Of a stretch of DNA of 64,000 nucleotides, positions 43,081 to 52,936 are shown one piece after another. Within the stretch, counting starts at the first letter, position 1; the number at the start of each line of letters is the position of its first letter. The stretch is from Sphingomonas sp. Leaf17 (GTDB lineage Bacteria; Pseudomonadota; Alphaproteobacteria; Sphingomonadales; Sphingomonadaceae): NCBI RefSeq assembly GCF_001421505.1, contig NZ_LMKL01000005.1, positions 1 to 64,000 of the forward strand, in the 5' to 3' direction. The notes beneath the pieces were generated by a model. That model did not search any database. It saw nothing but the letters and a program-made list of their open reading frames with translations, and was not told the origin of the DNA. Both the position numbers and the translations under genes were made by a program.

Positions 43081-45423
43081 ATGATCTCGGTCTTCACATG
43101 TATCGCGACCCAGCATGACTGGCGATTTCTGGCGGCGGCGGTCGTGATCTGCGTCATCGGCTGTGGCACCACCATCTTTCTGCTGGCGCGGATCGAGGAA
43201 TGTCATCCGGCCCACCGGAACCTCTGGATGGCGGCGGCTGGCGCGGCGGCGGGTCTCGCAATCTGGTCGACCCATTTCCTGTCGATGCTCGCCTATGACG
43301 GCGGCCTGCCGATCAGCTATAATCCCGGCATCACGACCCTGTCGGTGATCGTGGCGGTCAGCGCCTCGTGGGCGGCCATCCGTATCGCCCTCCTGCGTCC
43401 CAGCATCGTCCTGCTGGCGGCCGGAGGGCTGGCGCTGGGCATCGGCGTGGCGGCGATGCATTTCATGGGGATGCTGGCGATCGAGGCGCAGGCCCGGCTT
43501 GCCATCGACGAGGTGGCCGTCGGCGTCGCGATCCTGATCGGGTCGACGCTGGGCGCGCTGGCGTTCGTCGCCTACGGCCTGCTGACCGGTTATGCGCGGC
43601 TGATCGTGCCGACCGTCCTGCTGGTGCTGGCGATCGCGTCGCTGCATTTCACCTCGATGAGCGCGATCCGCCTGATCCCGGACCTCAGCATCGCCCCCGT
43701 CGTCATCGGCATCGACCGGGCGTTGCTGGCGGGCATGGTGGTCACGACGTCGGCGTTGCTGATCCTGTTCGCCGGCGTGGCGATGGTGCTCGACCGCCTG
43801 CTGACCGACCTGCGCGGGCTGGCCGACGCATCGCTCGAAGGGTTGTTGATCGTGCATGGCGACACCATCGTCGACGTGAACGAGCGGCTGGCCCGGCTGG
43901 TGGGTGCGTCGGGTTCCAGCTTTCTGGGACGAAACCTGACGACGCTGCTGGCGCTGGACGACGATGATCTGGCCTGTCGTACCGAACGGGGGCCGAGCGA
44001 GGCGACGCTTGTCCATGACGACGGACGGCATGTCGCGGTCGAGATCCTGTGCCGGAATATCGAATATCGCGGTCGCGAATGTCACGTCATCGCCATCCGC
44101 GACCTGACCGAGAAGAAGGAGGCCGAACGCCGCCTGGCGCATCTGGCATCGCATGACGGGCTGACCGACCTTGCCAACCGCACGCTGTTCGACGAACGGG
44201 TGGCACAGGCGCTGGTGCGGGCACGGCGCGATGGATCACAGATCGCCATGTTCGCGCTCGACCTCGACCGGTTCAAGGCGGTGAACGATATCTTCGGTCA
44301 TGCAGCCGGCGACGCGACGCTTCGCCAGGTCGCCGACCTGCTGCGGGCGGAGACCACACGTGGCGACACCGTCGCGCGGCTGGGCGGGGACGAGTTCGCC
44401 ATTCTCCAGACCGGACAGGTTCAGCCGCAGGGCGCGCGGGCGCTGGCCGACCGCCTTCTTGCCGCCTTCGCGCGCGAGATGGACACCGGCCGCAACCCGG
44501 TCGCGGTCGGCGTCAGCATCGGCATTGCCCTGTCGCCGAACGACGGTACCGACACGGTCGAGCTGCGCGCCAACGCCGACACCGCGTTGTACCGAGCAAA
44601 GGCATCGGGACGCGGCGTGGCGTCGTTCTTCGATGCCGACATGGACGATTCCTTCCGCCGCCGACGGATGCTGGAACACGACCTGCGACAGGCGATCCTG
44701 CGCCGCCAGTTGAGCGTCGTCTATCAGCCATTGGCCGACGCGCGGACGGGCGCGGTCGCTGGTTACGAGGCATTGTTGCGCTGGGACCATCCGACACTGG
44801 GCGCCGTCACGCCGGGCGTCTTCATTCCGATTGCGGAGGACAGCGGCTCAATCATTCAACTGGGGGAATGGGTGCTCGAGCAGGCCTGTGCCGAAGCCGC
44901 GACCTGGCCCGATCATCTGACGGTGGCGGTCAATGTCTCGCCGGTCCAGTTCCAGCTGGCCAGCCTCTACGGCCAGATCGTCGGCGCCCTGTCCCGCAGC
45001 GGCCTGCCCGGCAACCGGCTGGAACTGGAAATCACCGAAAGCGCGCTGCTGAAGGATCGCGCCAGCGTGTTATCCGTCCTCCACCGTTTGCGCGCGCTTG
45101 GCGTACGGATCGTCATGGACGATTTCGGCACCGGCTATTCCTCGCTCAGCAATCTCCAGAGCTTTCCGTTCGACAAGATCAAGATCGACGGCAGCTTCAC
45201 CGCCGCGCTGGAAACCGACACGGCCGCCCGGTCGATCGTCACCGCGATCATCGGCCTTGGCCACAGCCTCGACCTGCCGGTCGTCACCGAGGGGGTCGAA
45301 ACCGAATATCAGCGCGCAATCGTCGTCCAGCAGGGATGCGCCCAGGTGCAGGGCTTCCTGACCGGCCGCCCCGGCCCCGGCCCCCGCTTTGCCGCATCAG
45401 CGACCATCCTGCGATCCGCCTGA
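43081..45423 (+). CDS. MHYT-PAS-GGDEF-EAL membrane c-di-GMP signalling protein
   Basis: A 780-aa inner-membrane protein. Seven helices (about 12-245) hold three MHYT repeats, each with His/Met: STHFLSMLAY, AAMHFMGMLA, ASLHFTSMSA, thought to bind copper and sense O2, CO or NO. A PAS-like domain follows (about 255-345), then GGDEF (about 350-510, ARLGGDEFAIL, intact) and EAL (about 525-770, YEALLRWDH, ITESALLKD, MDDFGTGYSS, TEGVETEYQ, intact). Both opposing activities are possible. The I-site before GGDEF is not clear (TTRGDTVARLGG). It diverges from a MarR-like gene. Confidence 0.93.
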   Translation: MISVFTCIATQHDWRFLAAAVVICVIGCGTTIFLLARIEECHPAHRNLWMAAAGAAAGLAIWSTHFLSMLAYDGGLPISYNPGITTLSVIVAVSASWAAIRIALLRPSIVLLAAGGLALGIGVAAMHFMGMLAIEAQARLAIDEVAVGVAILIGSTLGALAFVAYGLLTGYARLIVPTVLLVLAIASLHFTSMSAIRLIPDLSIAPVVIGIDRALLAGMVVTTSALLILFAGVAMVLDRLLTDLRGLADASLEGLLIVHGDTIVDVNERLARLVGASGSSFLGRNLTTLLALDDDDLACRTERGPSEATLVHDDGRHVAVEILCRNIEYRGRECHVIAIRDLTEKKEAERRLAHLASHDGLTDLANRTLFDERVAQALVRARRDGSQIAMFALDLDRFKAVNDIFGHAAGDATLRQVADLLRAETTRGDTVARLGGDEFAILQTGQVQPQGARALADRLLAAFAREMDTGRNPVAVGVSIGIALSPNDGTDTVELRANADTALYRAKASGRGVASFFDADMDDSFRRRRMLEHDLRQAILRRQLSVVYQPLADARTGAVAGYEALLRWDHPTLGAVTPGVFIPIAEDSGSIIQLGEWVLEQACAEAATWPDHLTVAVNVSPVQFQLASLYGQIVGALSRSGLPGNRLELEITESALLKDRASVLSVLHRLRALGVRIVMDDFGTGYSSLSNLQSFPFDKIKIDGSFTAALETDTAARSIVTAIIGLGHSLDLPVVTEGVETEYQRAIVVQQGCAQVQGFLTGRPGPGPRFAASATILRSA

Positions 45424-45563
45424 CCGCCTGACCGGGTCGCAGCCAGCTGCCCGGGGCTGAATATCCGGGGCCGATTGCTCCGGGGCCGCGTGCCTGCCAT
45501 GCTTCCGATCGGACGAACGCGTCGGCCCCGGCCCCGTGCGCTCGCCGCCGGAGAAGGATGCCG

Positions 45564-46742
45564 ATGTTTCTCGACTTTCTGGACGAACTGCGCGGTGCCG
45601 GAATCCCGGCCAGCCTGAAGGAGCACCTCCTGTTTCTGGAGGCGCTTGACCTCGACGTGGCCGATCGGACGCCGGAGGGGTTCTACTATCTCGCCCGCGC
45701 GACCTATGTGAAGGACGAGGGGCTGCTCGACCGCTTCGACGCGGTATTCTCGAAGGTGTTCCGCGGGGTCGCGACGACCTTTGGCCCCGCCCCGGCCGAC
45801 ATTCCCGCCGACTGGCTGCGCGCGGTCCCCGCGAAATATCTGTCGCCCGAGGAGATGGCGAAGATCACGGCGCTCGGCTCGTGGGACAAGATCATGGAGA
45901 CGCTGAAAAAGCGGCTGGAGGAACAGCATGCACGCCATCAGGGCGGCAACACATGGATCGGCACCGGCGGCACCAGCCCCTATGGCAACGCCGGCTACAA
46001 TCCGGAGGGCGTACGGATCGGCGGCGAAAGCACGCATGGCCGCGCGGTGAAAGTCTGGGACCAGCGCGCCTTCCGCAACCTCGACAGCACGCGCGAACTC
46101 GGTACCCGCAACATCAAGGTTGCGCTGCGCCGCCTGCGCCGGTTCGCGCGCGAAGGCGCGGCCGACGAGCTGGATATCGACGCAACGATCGACGGCACCG
46201 CGCGCCAGGGCTGGCTCGACGTGCGGATGCGCGCCGAACGCCGCAACGCGGTCAAGCTGCTGCTGTTTCTCGACGTCGGCGGGTCGATGGATCCGTTCGT
46301 GACCCTGTGCGAGGAGCTGTTTTCCGCCGCGACGACCGAGTTCAAGAATCTGGAGTTCTTCTACTTCCACAATTGCCCGTACGAGGGCGTATGGAAGGAC
46401 AACACCCGTCGCTTTTCCGAACGCACGCCGTTGTGGGACGTGCTGCACAAGTTCGGCCACGACTATAAACTGGTGCTGGTCGGCGACGCGTCGATGAGCC
46501 CGTATGAAATCACCCACCCCGGCGGATCGGTCGAACATTTCAACGAAGAATCCGGCGCGACCTGGCTGCGCCGGCTGACGACGACCTATCCGGCCGCGAT
46601 CTGGCTGAACCCCGCACCCGAGGCGCACTGGAGCTATGCCCAGAGCATCCGCATCATCCGCGACCTGATGGCCGACCGCATGTATCCGCTGACGCTTGCC
46701 GGTCTCGACGCCGGAATGCGCGAACTGACCCGGAAGCGGTGA
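45564..46742 (+). CDS. VWA domain protein, CoxE-like
   Basis: A 392-aa cytoplasmic protein. MFLDFLDELRGAGIPASLKE is the N-terminal family segment. The VWA fold starts near residue 220, and LFLDVGGSMDPF has the metal-ion-dependent adhesion motif DxGxS with Asp237; the later VGDASMSPYEITH forms part of the site. CoxE-type VWA proteins work with MoxR-type AAA ATPases in metal insertion or complex assembly, but no ATPase gene adjoins here. ATG 45564 is chosen with GGAGAAGG six bases before it; ATG 45558 lies inside that ribosome site. The 140 bp before it carry several CCGGGGC-type GC repeats, unexplained. Confidence 0.85.
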   Translation: MFLDFLDELRGAGIPASLKEHLLFLEALDLDVADRTPEGFYYLARATYVKDEGLLDRFDAVFSKVFRGVATTFGPAPADIPADWLRAVPAKYLSPEEMAKITALGSWDKIMETLKKRLEEQHARHQGGNTWIGTGGTSPYGNAGYNPEGVRIGGESTHGRAVKVWDQRAFRNLDSTRELGTRNIKVALRRLRRFAREGAADELDIDATIDGTARQGWLDVRMRAERRNAVKLLLFLDVGGSMDPFVTLCEELFSAATTEFKNLEFFYFHNCPYEGVWKDNTRRFSERTPLWDVLHKFGHDYKLVLVGDASMSPYEITHPGGSVEHFNEESGATWLRRLTTTYPAAIWLNPAPEAHWSYAQSIRIIRDLMADRMYPLTLAGLDAGMRELTRKR

Positions 46743-46803
46743 CGGCGGTTGGCAGACCGGCGGCGCAGGGATAGCCTGCGATTATCCACCGGGAGAATCG
46801 TTC

Positions 46804-47109
46804 ATGCGCCTGCTCGCCCTTGCCCTTCTCGTGCTTCCGCATGGTGCGGTATCCGCCCAGTCCCTGCGAAGCGCGGAAAAGCCCGGCGGCTCCCTGTGCA
46901 GGACCGGACCATCGGTTGCCGCGTCGAGGCGGGCGGCACCGGTCGGGATGCACAAGCTGGGCGACCTTCCCCCCGCCGCCCAGATCCAGACCGTCTGGCG
47001 GCAGGTCGATGGATGCCCGACCCCGGTCGTGCTTCGCGACGGTATCGGGGCCAATCCCGGATCGGGCGGCCCGGTGTCGGGCGACGGACAAGTCTTGCGC
47101 GTCCAATAG
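46804..47109 (+). CDS. small exported hypothetical protein
   Basis: A 101-aa product beginning MRLLALALLVLPHGAVSAQ, a good signal peptide with cleavage after residue 19. The mature part has two cysteines (GSLCRTG, DGCPTP) and the segment LPPAAQIQTVWRQVDGC. It is not a family I recognise. It starts 61 bp after the VWA gene on the same strand and may belong to its transcript. Confidence 0.6.
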   Translation: MRLLALALLVLPHGAVSAQSLRSAEKPGGSLCRTGPSVAASRRAAPVGMHKLGDLPPAAQIQTVWRQVDGCPTPVVLRDGIGANPGSGGPVSGDGQVLRVQ

Positions 47110-47175
47110 CTTGGCGGAACATTCGCGGGCGATTGCCGGTTAAGGGATCGTCATTCCGACCGGAGTACCGCGTTC

Positions 47176-47358
47176 ATGTCCCACATTCCCTCGTCCGTCA
47201 TGCCCCATGCCCGCATCCATCACGATCCGGCACCCGCAACGACCAGCGCGAAGTCGATCGGCATCGGTCCGATCGTTGCGTTTGCCGCCGGCAGCATCCT
47301 GATCGGCGGCGCGCTGGCCGCGATCATTCCAGGCCTGTCACGCCCGACCAGCGCGTAA
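47176..47358 (+). CDS. small membrane hypothetical protein
   Basis: A 60-aa product with one transmembrane helix, SIGIGPIVAFAAGSILIGGALAAIIPG (about 28-54), preceded by a His/Pro-rich 25-residue tail. ATG 47176 follows an AT-containing gap of 66 bp. Convergent with anmK, whose stop is 6 bp away. No family is recognised; the high hydrophobic organisation is the main reason to keep it. Confidence 0.5.
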   Translation: MSHIPSSVMPHARIHHDPAPATTSAKSIGIGPIVAFAAGSILIGGALAAIIPGLSRPTSA

Positions 47359-47364
47359 AGACCG

Positions 47365-48459
47365 TCAGTCGGCGGGGTGGATCACCCCGCCGACCTGCGG
47401 TTGCGCGACACCGGTTGTCCCCGGAAAGCTGATCGGCAGGTCGCGCAGCGTTCGCACTGCCATGTAGGCGAATCCTTCCGCCTCCATCGCGTCGCCGTTC
47501 CAGCCAAGCGTATCGCTCGGCTCCGGCGTCAGGCCGGTCCGACCGGCGATCATCGCCAGCATGGTCGGGTTGTGCCGCCCACCACCCGCAACGATCAGCC
47601 GCTTCGGGCGCTCCGGTAGCTGGTTCAGCGCATCGGCCACCGTCGCGGCGGTAAACGCTGTCAGTGTCGCCGCGCCGTCTGCTGCGGAAAGCCCGCGCGC
47701 CGGCTGGATCGTGAAATCATGCCGATCGAGCGACTTCGGCGGCGGCGCATCGAAGAACGGGTGGTCGAGCATTGCGGTCAACACCGTCTCGTCGACGCGG
47801 CCGGCGGCGCCCAACGCGCCGCCAAGATCGTAACGCGCGCCCGTTTCCGTCTCCACCCACTGGTCGATAAGCCCGTTGGCCGGACCGGTATCGAATGCGA
47901 TCATGGCACCGCCTGCGCCGATCCAGGTGATGTTGGCCACCCCGCCAAGGTTCAGCACCGCGAACGGACCATCAAGCCCGGCCACCAGCGCCGCGTGATA
48001 GACCGGCATCAGCGGCGCACCCTGACCACCGGCCGCCACATCGGCCGAGCGGAAATCGGCGACGGTCGTGATCCCGGTGGTCCTGGCGAGTGCTGCGCCG
48101 TCACCGATCTGCCACGTCCATCCACGGTCGGGACGGTGGGCGATCGTCTGGCCGTGAAAGCCGATGACACCGACGTCGGCAGGGCTGACGCCCGCCTCTT
48201 TCATCAGCTTGTGGACGACCAGCGCGTGGGTGCGGGTGATGAGGTCGCCGGCCGCGACGATCGGCGGGCTGGCGCGCGGCCGGTCGAAGGTCAGCGCCAT
48301 CCGCGTCGCCTCCGCCAGCTGGCCGCGCGCGACGTCGGAATACGGCTCGCCGCGAAACGCGATCGGCCGGACCTGGTCTGCGCCATCGGTTTCGATCAGT
48401 GCCGAGTCGATCCCGTCGAGCGAGGTTCCGGACATCAGGCCGATTGCAAGCATGGTCAT
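47365..48459 (-). CDS. anmK: anhydro-N-acetylmuramic acid kinase
   Basis: A 364-aa cell-wall-recycling enzyme that phosphorylates and opens 1,6-anhydro-MurNAc. [15 protein letters not shown] is the ATP-loop signature, [11 protein letters not shown] and [11 protein letters not shown] are conserved blocks, and GGGRHNPTM ends the ATP site. The first ATG (48459) has AAGGA four bases before it; ATG 48453 is a second choice. It is divergent from rimO with about 170 bp between them. Usual partner murQ is not present here. Confidence 0.93.
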   Translation of the reverse strand: MTMLAIGLMSGTSLDGIDSALIETDGADQVRPIAFRGEPYSDVARGQLAEATRMALTFDRPRASPPIVAAGDLITRTHALVVHKLMKEAGVSPADVGVIGFHGQTIAHRPDRGWTWQIGDGAALARTTGITTVADFRSADVAAGGQGAPLMPVYHAALVAGLDGPFAVLNLGGVANITWIGAGGAMIAFDTGPANGLIDQWVETETGARYDLGGALGAAGRVDETVLTAMLDHPFFDAPPPKSLDRHDFTIQPARGLSAADGAATLTAFTAATVADALNQLPERPKRLIVAGGGRHNPTMLAMIAGRTGLTPEPSDTLGWNGDAMEAEGFAYMAVRTLRDLPISFPGTTGVAQPQVGGVIHPAD

Positions 48460-48627
48460 GTCTTCCTTCTGGTCGTGACCCATGCCGTCACGGGCCTGCG
48501 AAGTCGACCATGGCCGCGTCGAAAAGCCACCGGGCGTGGCATTGCGGCCACGGCGCGATGTGGGGTGAAGGCCCGCCACGTCCGCATCTGGCAAAGTGCC
48601 CAAGATGCCGCTATGGAGACGCATCCC

Positions 48628-49968
48628 ATGGCAACGATACTCCCCTCCCCGCCCCGCGTGGGCATGGTCTCGCTCGGCTGTCCCAAGAACCTTGTGGACA
48701 GCGAACGCATCCTGACCAAGCTGCGCGCCGATGGTTACCAGATGTCCCCCGACTATGCCGGGGCGGACGTGGTGCTCGTCAACACCTGCGGCTTTCTGGA
48801 CAGCGCCAAGGAGGAAAGCCTTGAGGCGATCGGCGAGGCTATCTCCGAAAACGGCCGCGTGATCGTCACCGGCTGCATGGGCAAGGAGGCGGAGATGATC
48901 CGCGCCCGCTTCCCGCAGGTGCTGGCCGTCACCGGCGCACACCAGTACGAACAGGTGGTCGACGCGGTGCATGAGGCGGCACCGCCGATCCCGTCGCCGT
49001 TTATCGACCTGGTGCCGGAATCGGGCCTGAAACTGACGCCGCGCCATTACAGCTACCTGAAGATTTCGGAAGGCTGCAACCATCGCTGCTCCTTCTGCAT
49101 CATTCCCTCCCTGCGCGGCGATCTGGTCAGCCGTCGTCCCGATGCGATCCTGCGCGAGGCGGAGAAACTGGTCGCGGCGGGCACGAAGGAACTGCTGGTC
49201 ATCAGCCAGGACACCTCGGCCTACGGCGTCGACCTGCGCCACGCATCGTGGCCGCTGAAGTCGGGTGGCGAGGTACGCGCGCACATGACCGACCTGGCGC
49301 GCGAGCTGGGCCGGATCGCGCCGTGGGTGCGGCTGCATTACGTCTACCCCTATCCGCATGTCGACCACGTCATCCCGCTGATGGCCGAGGGACTGGTCGT
49401 GCCCTATCTCGACATCCCGTTCCAGCATGCCGCCCCGTCGGTACTAAAGCGGATGAAGCGCCCCGCCAACGACGCCAAGGTGCTGGGCCGCATCCATAAA
49501 TGGCGCGAGATCTGCCCCGACATCGCGATCCGCTCGACCTTCGTCGTCGGCTTCCCCGGCGAGACCGAGGCCGATTTCCAGTATCTGCTCGACTGGCTGG
49601 ACGAGGCCCAACTCGACCGGGTCGGCGCATTCCGGTTCGAGCCGGTCGAGGGTGCCGCCGCCAACGCCCTGCCCGATCAGGTGCCCGATTCCGTGAAGGA
49701 GGAGCGCTACACGCGGATCATGGAAAAGACCGCGGCCATCTCCGCCGCCAAGCTCGCCGCCAAGGTCGGGCGCATCCTGCCCGTCATCATCGACGAGATT
49801 GGGGAGGAAGGCGCGACGGGCCGGTCGCAGGCGGATGCACCGGAAATCGACGGGTCGGTATTCCTGCGCGACGCCGCACATCTGGCGGTCGGCGATATCG
49901 TTTCGGTTGAAATCGAGGATGCCGACGAGCACGACCTGTACGGTGTTCCTATCTCGCCCGCGGCCTGA
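48628..49968 (+). CDS. rimO: ribosomal protein S12 methylthiotransferase RimO
   Basis: Radical SAM enzyme, 446 aa, that thiomethylates Asp89 of ribosomal protein S12. The N-terminal domain has cysteines in [24 protein letters not shown] and TGCMGKE for one 4Fe-4S cluster; [11 protein letters not shown] holds the radical SAM cluster. A TRAM domain ends the protein. ATG 48628 has GGAG nine bases before it; ATG 48613 would add METHP. It is followed by a beta-lactamase-fold gene 72 bp on. Confidence 0.95.
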   Translation: MATILPSPPRVGMVSLGCPKNLVDSERILTKLRADGYQMSPDYAGADVVLVNTCGFLDSAKEESLEAIGEAISENGRVIVTGCMGKEAEMIRARFPQVLAVTGAHQYEQVVDAVHEAAPPIPSPFIDLVPESGLKLTPRHYSYLKISEGCNHRCSFCIIPSLRGDLVSRRPDAILREAEKLVAAGTKELLVISQDTSAYGVDLRHASWPLKSGGEVRAHMTDLARELGRIAPWVRLHYVYPYPHVDHVIPLMAEGLVVPYLDIPFQHAAPSVLKRMKRPANDAKVLGRIHKWREICPDIAIRSTFVVGFPGETEADFQYLLDWLDEAQLDRVGAFRFEPVEGAAANALPDQVPDSVKEERYTRIMEKTAAISAAKLAAKVGRILPVIIDEIGEEGATGRSQADAPEIDGSVFLRDAAHLAVGDIVSVEIEDADEHDLYGVPISPAA

Positions 49969-50040
49969 CAGAACGCATCGCGATTGCGGCATGGGGCGGC
50001 AGATGCTTTGATGCACACCCGCCCTGTTCCCGGAGTGTCC

Positions 50041-51441
50041 ATGTCCTTCCGTTCCGTCCTGCTGGCCGCCGCGCTGTCCGTTTCACCGGCGGCGGCTATC
50101 GCACAGACGCTGACGCCGGCAGAGTCAGCCGCAATCGATTCGCTGGTCACGACCACGCTGGCAAAGACCGGCACGCCATCCGCCTCGATTGCGGTGGTGC
50201 GCGGTGGGCGGATCGTGCTGGCCAAGGCCTATGGCAAGCAGTCGGAGACCGGCGGCAGCCCCCGCGCCGACGCGCCTTACCAGATCGCTTCGGTATCGAA
50301 GCAGTTCACCGCCGCCGCGCTGTTGCTGCTGGAGGATGACGGCAAGCTCAGCCTCGATGACACGGTGGCCAAATACCTGCCCGGCATTTCCGGCGGCGAC
50401 ACCATCACCCTGCGCCAGTTGCTCAGCCATACCGCCGGCCTCCAGGATTACTGGCCGCAGGACTATAGCTTCAAGGCGATGGCGACACCGGTCGAACCGC
50501 AGGCCATCGTCGATCGCTGGGCGAAGAAACCGCTCGATTTCGCGCCCGGTACGCAGTGGCAATATTCCAACACCGGCTATGTCGTCGCCGGCATGATTGT
50601 CGAGAAGGTCGCGGGCCAGCCGCTGCTCAGCTTCCTGCAACGCCGGATCTTCGCGCCGCTGGGCATGACGGCGGTGGATCAGGATATCGCGATCGGCGGG
50701 CGTTACCCCACAGGTTACGGCCGCGCCGCACTCGGCCCGATGCGGCCTGTGGTGCCGGCCGCGCATGGCTGGCTGTTCGCGGCCGGTGAACTGGCGATGA
50801 GCGCGACCGATCTGGCCAGATGGGATATCGCCCGCATGAACCGGACCATATTGCCTGCCGATGACTGGGCGGCGCAGGAAACGCCGGTCACGCTCAAGGA
50901 CGGAACCTCGACCGGCTACGGCCTTGGCGTTTCGGTCGGCGGCACCGGGGACCGGCGTGTCGTGGCCCATAGCGGCGAGGCGGTCGGGTTCCTGACGCAG
51001 AATGTGGTCTATCCCGATGCCAAGGTTGCGGTGGTCGTACTGACCAATACCTGGTCCAGCGACGCGTATCGCACCATCGCCAGCGGGATCGCAAAGACGG
51101 CGCTGCCGGAGACGCCCGCGACCGCCGCCGATACCGCCGCGCTGGCCGGCGCTCGGACCCTGCTAGACCAGCTGATCGCGGGCCGCCCGGATCGCGCCCG
51201 CCTGACCGACAACGCGGCCTATTATTTCACAAACCAGGTGATCGCCGATTACCGGACCAGCCTCGGCCCGCTCGGGCGACCGACCGCGTTCGTCCAGACC
51301 GGGCCAGGCGCGCTGCGCGGCGGCTTCGTCGGGCGCAGCTACCGCGTCAGCTTCGGCGACCGCGCGGTCGCGGTCAGCACCTTCACCGAACCCGGCGCGA
51401 ACGGCCGATTCGAACAATTCCTCATCAGCCCGGCGGATTGA
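50041..51441 (+). CDS. beta-lactamase-fold serine hydrolase (class C/PBP-like), exported
   Basis: An exported 466-aa protein with signal peptide SFRSVLLAAALSVSPAAAIAQ. IASVSKQFTAAALLLLEDDG holds the SxxK motif and WQYSNTGYVVAGMIVE the YxN motif; HSGEAVGFLTQ is the third HxG-like site. A C-terminal extension from about residue 360 is a lipocalin-like or DUF3471-type part. Such proteins include esterases, D-amino-acid peptidases and AmpC-like enzymes; resistance function cannot be assumed. ATG 50041 is preferred over upstream ATGs by the signal peptide. Four bp separate it from the M17 gene, so the two form an operon. Confidence 0.88.
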   Translation: MSFRSVLLAAALSVSPAAAIAQTLTPAESAAIDSLVTTTLAKTGTPSASIAVVRGGRIVLAKAYGKQSETGGSPRADAPYQIASVSKQFTAAALLLLEDDGKLSLDDTVAKYLPGISGGDTITLRQLLSHTAGLQDYWPQDYSFKAMATPVEPQAIVDRWAKKPLDFAPGTQWQYSNTGYVVAGMIVEKVAGQPLLSFLQRRIFAPLGMTAVDQDIAIGGRYPTGYGRAALGPMRPVVPAAHGWLFAAGELAMSATDLARWDIARMNRTILPADDWAAQETPVTLKDGTSTGYGLGVSVGGTGDRRVVAHSGEAVGFLTQNVVYPDAKVAVVVLTNTWSSDAYRTIASGIAKTALPETPATAADTAALAGARTLLDQLIAGRPDRARLTDNAAYYFTNQVIADYRTSLGPLGRPTAFVQTGPGALRGGFVGRSYRVSFGDRAVAVSTFTEPGANGRFEQFLISPAD

Positions 51442-51445
51442 CCCT

Positions 51446-52816
51446 ATGGACCTGCTTCAAGCCGATCGCGGCCAGCCCGCGCGCGACATCCACGTCCTGC
51501 ATCCCAATGCCTATCCCGGCTGGATCGACCGGCAGTCAGCGCGGATCCGGGCGATCGTCGCCGCGCACGGCCTGACCGGCAAGGCGGGCGACCGTGCAAT
51601 CCTGCCGGGGGAGGGCGACGACGACTGGTCGATGCTGCTCGTCTGCAACGATCCGCCTGGCGCGCCGTGGCGGATCGCGTCGCTCGGCGGCAGCCTGCCG
51701 GCGGGCACCTATCGTCTGATCGATACAATGGTCGGCGAATCCGGTCTCGGCTGGATCCTCGGCCAGCATCGGTTCGACCGCTACGTCACACAGCCAGCCG
51801 CCGCTCCGCGTATCCTGCTGACCGATACGCCCGCCAACATCGTCGAGACGATCCGTCTGGCGGAGGCGACCGCGCTGGTCCGCGATCTGGTCAACACGCC
51901 GGCCGCCGACATGGGACCGGCCGACTTGGAGGCGCAGGCCGAACGGCTGGCGCAGGATCACGGCGGCACGCTTGGCGTGACACGCGGCGACGCGTTGGCG
52001 ACGGGGTATCCGATGATCCACACCGTCGGCATGGCCGCCGCCGTCGATCGTGCCCCCCGGCTGATCGAGCTGGAATGGGGCGACCCCGCGCATCCGCGCA
52101 TCGCGATCGTCGGCAAGGGCGTGTGCTTCGACACCGGCGGGCTGGACCTAAAGCCGTCGGCCGGCATGCGGCTGATGAAGAAGGACATGGGCGGCGCAGC
52201 CCATGCGCTGGCGCTTGCCGGGCTGGTAATGGCAGCGGGGCTGAAGGTGCGGCTGCACCTGTTGATTCCGGCGGTGGAAAATGCGGTGGCCGGCAACGCC
52301 TTCCGTCCCGGCGACGTCCTGCATTCCCGAAAAGGCCTGACCGTCGAAAATACCAATACCGATGCGGAAGGTCGGCTGATCCTCGGCGATGCGCTGACCC
52401 GGGCGGGTGAAGCGAACCCCGAACTGATCCTCGATTTCGCAACGCTGACCGGGGCCGCGCGGGTCGCAGTCGGCCCCGACCTGCCCGCCACCTTCTGCAA
52501 CGACGAGGGGATATCCGCCGACCTGCTGGCGGCGGCGGCGCTGGTCGACGATCCGCTGTGCCGCCTGCCGCTGTGGGACGGCTATGACGACATGCTGAAG
52601 TCGGACATCGCCGACATGGTCAACGCCCCCGACGGCGGCTTTGCCGGCGCGATCACCGCCGCGCTGTTCCTGCGCCGGTTCGTGCCCGCCGACACGCCCT
52701 GGGTGCATCTCGATACCTTCGCCTGGCGACCGGTGGCCAAACCGGGACGACCCAAGGGCGGCGAAGCCCTTGGCCTGCGCGCGGCGTATCGTCTGTTGCA
52801 GGATCGGTATGGGTAA
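51446..52816 (+). CDS. leucyl aminopeptidase family protein (M17)
   Basis: A 456-aa cytoplasmic zinc aminopeptidase. VGKGVCFDTGGLDLKPS with MKKDMGGAA holds the metal Asp and Lys ligands, and VENTNTDAEGRLILGDALT (near 303) the NTDAEGRL signature. The order is complete. It is in the same transcript as the serine hydrolase upstream, which may release peptides or modified amino acids. Start ATG 51446 comes 5 bases after the previous stop. A repeat element follows the stop. Confidence 0.93.
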   Translation: MDLLQADRGQPARDIHVLHPNAYPGWIDRQSARIRAIVAAHGLTGKAGDRAILPGEGDDDWSMLLVCNDPPGAPWRIASLGGSLPAGTYRLIDTMVGESGLGWILGQHRFDRYVTQPAAAPRILLTDTPANIVETIRLAEATALVRDLVNTPAADMGPADLEAQAERLAQDHGGTLGVTRGDALATGYPMIHTVGMAAAVDRAPRLIELEWGDPAHPRIAIVGKGVCFDTGGLDLKPSAGMRLMKKDMGGAAHALALAGLVMAAGLKVRLHLLIPAVENAVAGNAFRPGDVLHSRKGLTVENTNTDAEGRLILGDALTRAGEANPELILDFATLTGAARVAVGPDLPATFCNDEGISADLLAAAALVDDPLCRLPLWDGYDDMLKSDIADMVNAPDGGFAGAITAALFLRRFVPADTPWVHLDTFAWRPVAKPGRPKGGEALGLRAAYRLLQDRYG

Positions 52817-52831
52817 GGGCTGAACCGCATC

Positions 52832-52913
52832 CGTCATTCCGGCGCACGCCGGGATCCAGGGTTACGCGGCACATCCCCGGCACCTCGGGATCCCGGCCTG
52901 CGCCGGAATGACG
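52832..52913. repeat. dispersed inverted-repeat element between convergent genes
   Basis: The left arm CGTCATTCCGGCGCACGCCG with GGATCC (52832-52857) pairs with the right arm (52888-52913) at 25 of 26 positions. This is the CGTCATTCC-GGCG-type repeat common between sphingomonad genes. It lies between the ends of the M17 gene and tpiA and may terminate both transcripts. Confidence 0.9.
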
Positions 52914-52936
52914 CGGTAAGGCAACTGCCAAAACTC

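Noticed and set aside
45424-45563. GC-repeat stretch before the VWA gene as an RNA element
   Set aside because: Several CCGGGGC copies occur but they do not build one stable symmetric stem, so no defined element can be claimed.
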